A stretch of DNA of 64,000 nt. Source: Deinococcus sp. AB2017081. Lineage in GTDB: Bacteria > Deinococcota > Deinococci > Deinococcales > Deinococcaceae. The notes beneath the pieces are model-generated. The model had not been told where the DNA came from. It saw only the letters and a program-made list of their open reading frames with translations, and searched no databases. The stretch covers positions 1-64,000 of the forward strand of contig NZ_CP140100.1 of the NCBI RefSeq assembly GCF_034440735.1, given 5' to 3'. The translations under genes were made by a program, and so were the position numbers. The first letter of the stretch is position 1. Every line of letters starts with the position of its first letter. Below are positions 62,413 to 64,000 of this stretch, piece after piece.

Positions 62413-63681
62413 TCAGCGCACCCGCAGGCGCATGGAGTCGGCGTGGCCGACCATGCCCTCGGTGTCGGCCATGGTGATGAAGGGCGGCGCGACCGTGGCG
62501 TTCGCGGCGTCCGAGACGCGCTGCCACGTGACGGTCTTGATGAACTTCCCGACCCACAGCCCGCCGGTGTAGCGCGCGGCGTGCCCGGTGGGCAGCACGT
62601 GGTTGGTGCCGATGCCCTTGTCGCCGTACGCGACGGTGGCGTTGCGCCCGAGGAAGAGGGAACCGTAGTTCTTCAGCCGCGCGAGGAACCACGCGGGGTC
62701 GCGGGTCTGCACCTCCAGGTGCTCGGACGCCACCTGATCCGAGACGTGCCGCATCTCCTCGTCGTCCTCGACGAGCAGGATCTCGCCGTAGTCCCGCCAC
62801 GACGCGCCGGCCGCGTCGGCGGTCGGGAGGGCCGCGAGCTGCCGGTCGATCTCGCGGGTCACGGCGTCCGCGAGCGCCCGGGACGTGGTGATCAGCACGG
62901 ACTGCGAGTTCGTGCCGTGTTCCGCCTGGGCGAGCAGGTCGGCCGCGACGAACTCCGGATCGGCCGTCTCGTCGGCGAGGATGCAGACCTCGGTCGGCCC
63001 GGCGAGCAGGTCGATGCCGACCACGCCGAACAGCTGGCGTTTGGCCTCGGCGACGTAGGCGTTGCCGGCCCCCACGATCATGTCCACGGCCGCCAGGGGC
63101 GGCGCGCCGTCCAGGCCGAAGGCCATGGCGGCCATGGCCTGCGCGCCGCCGATCGCGTAGATCTCGTCGGCGCCGCTGTGCACCATGCCGTAGAGCTGCA
63201 GCGCGTTGACCGCGCCCGTCCCGCGCTGGAGGGGCGCGCACGCGACGATGCGCTCCACGCCGGCCACCTTCGGGACGCCGATGGTCATGGCGGCCGACGC
63301 CAGGATCGGGTAGCGGCCGCCGGGGATGTACGACCCGACCGCCTGCACCGGGATCTGCTTCTGGCCGATGGTGACGCCGGGGAGCGTCTCCTCCTCGAAG
63401 TCCACGAGGGTGCGGCGCTGCGCCTCGGCAAAGTGCTTGACCTGCGCGATGCTGAAGTCGATGGCCCGCGTGACACTCTCGTCGAGCGACGCGAGCTGCG
63501 CGCGGATGTCCGCCTCCGACAGCCGGAACTCGGCGGGCGCGAAGCCGTCGAACTTCTCGCTGTAGCGCCGCACGGCGTCCACGCCCTCGCGCTCGACGTC
63601 CGAGATGATGCGCGACACGGTGTCCCGGATTTCCTGGGTGACGGCGGCGGGCTGGGGCGGGGCTTTCTTGACGTATTCCAT
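62413..63681 (-). CDS. HisD-family NAD-dependent dehydrogenase (not obviously histidine biosynthesis)
   Basis: A 422-residue histidinol-dehydrogenase homologue: QAVGSYIPGGRYPILASAAMT, AIGGAQAMAAMAFGLD, VGAGNAYVAEAKRQLFG, GIDLLAGPTEVCILAD, LLAQAEHGTNSQS (zinc Gln/His), SEHLEVQT (catalytic Glu/His) and GHADSMRLR (C-terminal His). Catalytic residues are intact. The neighbours are a nitrilase and a SnoaL-like protein rather than his genes, so a catabolic role like that of sulfopropanediol dehydrogenase HpsN is plausible. AGGAG precedes ATG 63681. Confidence 0.88.
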   Translation of the reverse strand: MEYVKKAPPQPAAVTQEIRDTVSRIISDVEREGVDAVRRYSEKFDGFAPAEFRLSEADIRAQLASLDESVTRAIDFSIAQVKHFAEAQRRTLVDFEEETLPGVTIGQKQIPVQAVGSYIPGGRYPILASAAMTIGVPKVAGVERIVACAPLQRGTGAVNALQLYGMVHSGADEIYAIGGAQAMAAMAFGLDGAPPLAAVDMIVGAGNAYVAEAKRQLFGVVGIDLLAGPTEVCILADETADPEFVAADLLAQAEHGTNSQSVLITTSRALADAVTREIDRQLAALPTADAAGASWRDYGEILLVEDDEEMRHVSDQVASEHLEVQTRDPAWFLARLKNYGSLFLGRNATVAYGDKGIGTNHVLPTGHAARYTGGLWVGKFIKTVTWQRVSDAANATVAPPFITMADTEGMVGHADSMRLRVR

Positions 63682-63702
63682 GACGCTCCTGTCAGGGGGG
63701 GC

Positions 63703-64000
63703 TCAGCGGCCGGCGGGCCGGCACAGCTGCGTGAGAAGGGCGAAATCGTTCCAGACGGTGTCCTCGCGCTGCACGCGCCCGGCCGCGACGCGCAGGTGGC
63801 TGATGCCGGGCACCCGCACGCGCCGCCCGGTGGGCGGGCCGTAGCGGCCGTCGCCGGTGTGCGTGCCCTGGAAGGTCCAGCGGACGGCGACCGTGGCGGC
63901 GGGGCCCGGCGCGGCGAGCACGTGATCCACGTGCATGGCCCCGTCCGGGAACGCGGCCAGCCACGCCAGCACGTGCCGCGCGACGCCGTCCGGGCCGCCG
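63703..64000 (-). CDS. SnoaL/NTF2-like ester cyclase-type protein, C-terminal part (runs off window)
   Basis: The frame is open at the right edge and ends at 63703, 21 bp before the HisD-like start. Visible segments include HVLAWLAAFPDGAMHVDHVLA, VAVRWTFQGTHTGDG, YGPPTGRRVRVPGISHLRVAAGRV and a terminal VWNDFALLTQLC. These match SnoaL-like polyketide-cyclase-fold proteins. The N terminus is outside the window. It is probably the upstream member of the HisD-nitrilase operon. Confidence 0.75.
   Translation of the reverse strand, partial: GGPDGVARHVLAWLAAFPDGAMHVDHVLAAPGPAATVAVRWTFQGTHTGDGRYGPPTGRRVRVPGISHLRVAAGRVQREDTVWNDFALLTQLCRPAGR

Noticed and set aside
62413..63681. Annotation as histidine biosynthetic HisD
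   Set aside because: Sequence motifs are shared across the HisD family, but no other his gene is present and the neighbours are catabolic in type, so the biosynthetic name is not supported.

Overview
The window is about 64 kb of very GC-rich bacterial chromosome, almost fully coding. The protein repertoire, Shine-Dalgarno-driven operons mixed with apparently leaderless genes (a TANNNT -10 hexamer 6-7 nt before the start codon), and the absence of PTS components fit a Deinococcus-like member of the Deinococcota. That assignment is an inference from style; no rRNA or other marker gene lies in the window. I saw no tRNA, rRNA, CRISPR array, intact insertion sequence or prophage.

Layout. (1) 1-6737: an amino-sugar/mannoside operon: a LacI-type regulator with two near-identical candidate operators, a GH4 glycosidase, a NagB-like deaminase, a BadF-type sugar kinase, a MOSC protein and a GH125 alpha-mannosidase. 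(2) 6764-11858: a large PAS/GAF sensor kinase and a SARP-like regulator with a degenerate P-loop. (3) 12397-18082: an exported module made of a PapD-like chaperone, a small exported protein, a 1090-residue barrel-like protein with usher-like architecture, and an exported Cys-containing protein behind its own terminator. (4) 18271-22731: small proteins, 5-oxoprolinase pxpA/pxpBC with a proline-rich leader peptide, and a DUF1016 nuclease. (5) 22773-30773: cobalamin salvage and late synthesis (btuF, cobO, cbiB, cobD, cobQ, cobU, cobT under a cobalamin riboswitch with a terminator platform; cobS-cobC upstream). (6) 30983-36780: an ebo/EDB-type cluster (eboD, a small protein, eboB, eboE, eboC, eboF). 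(7) 36870-40496: a c-di-GMP GGDEF-EAL protein and a NhaP2-type cation/proton antiporter. (8) 40608-53909: a DeoR-controlled locus that reads as a complete, PTS-free route for alpha-1,4-linked galactosamine polymers: secreted GH114 polygalactosaminidase, ABC importer, sugar kinase, AgaS-type deaminase/isomerase, tagatose-bisphosphate aldolase, PfkB kinase, second binding protein, GH4 and a Gfo/Idh enzyme. (9) 53910-64000: a rearranged, less dense end with a frameshifted oxidoreductase pseudogene, a type-B carboxylesterase, a GAF sensor kinase, two copies of a structured intergenic repeat, a LacI remnant joined head-on to a glyoxalase-fold fragment, and a HisD-like dehydrogenase/nitrilase/SnoaL-like cluster running off the end.

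Most promising for novelty: the polygalactosamine locus, whose parts interlock into one pathway; the ebo cluster; the usher-like export module; the proline-rich leader peptide coupled to pxpA; and the two-copy structured repeat whose terminal hairpin has changed sequence but kept its pairing.
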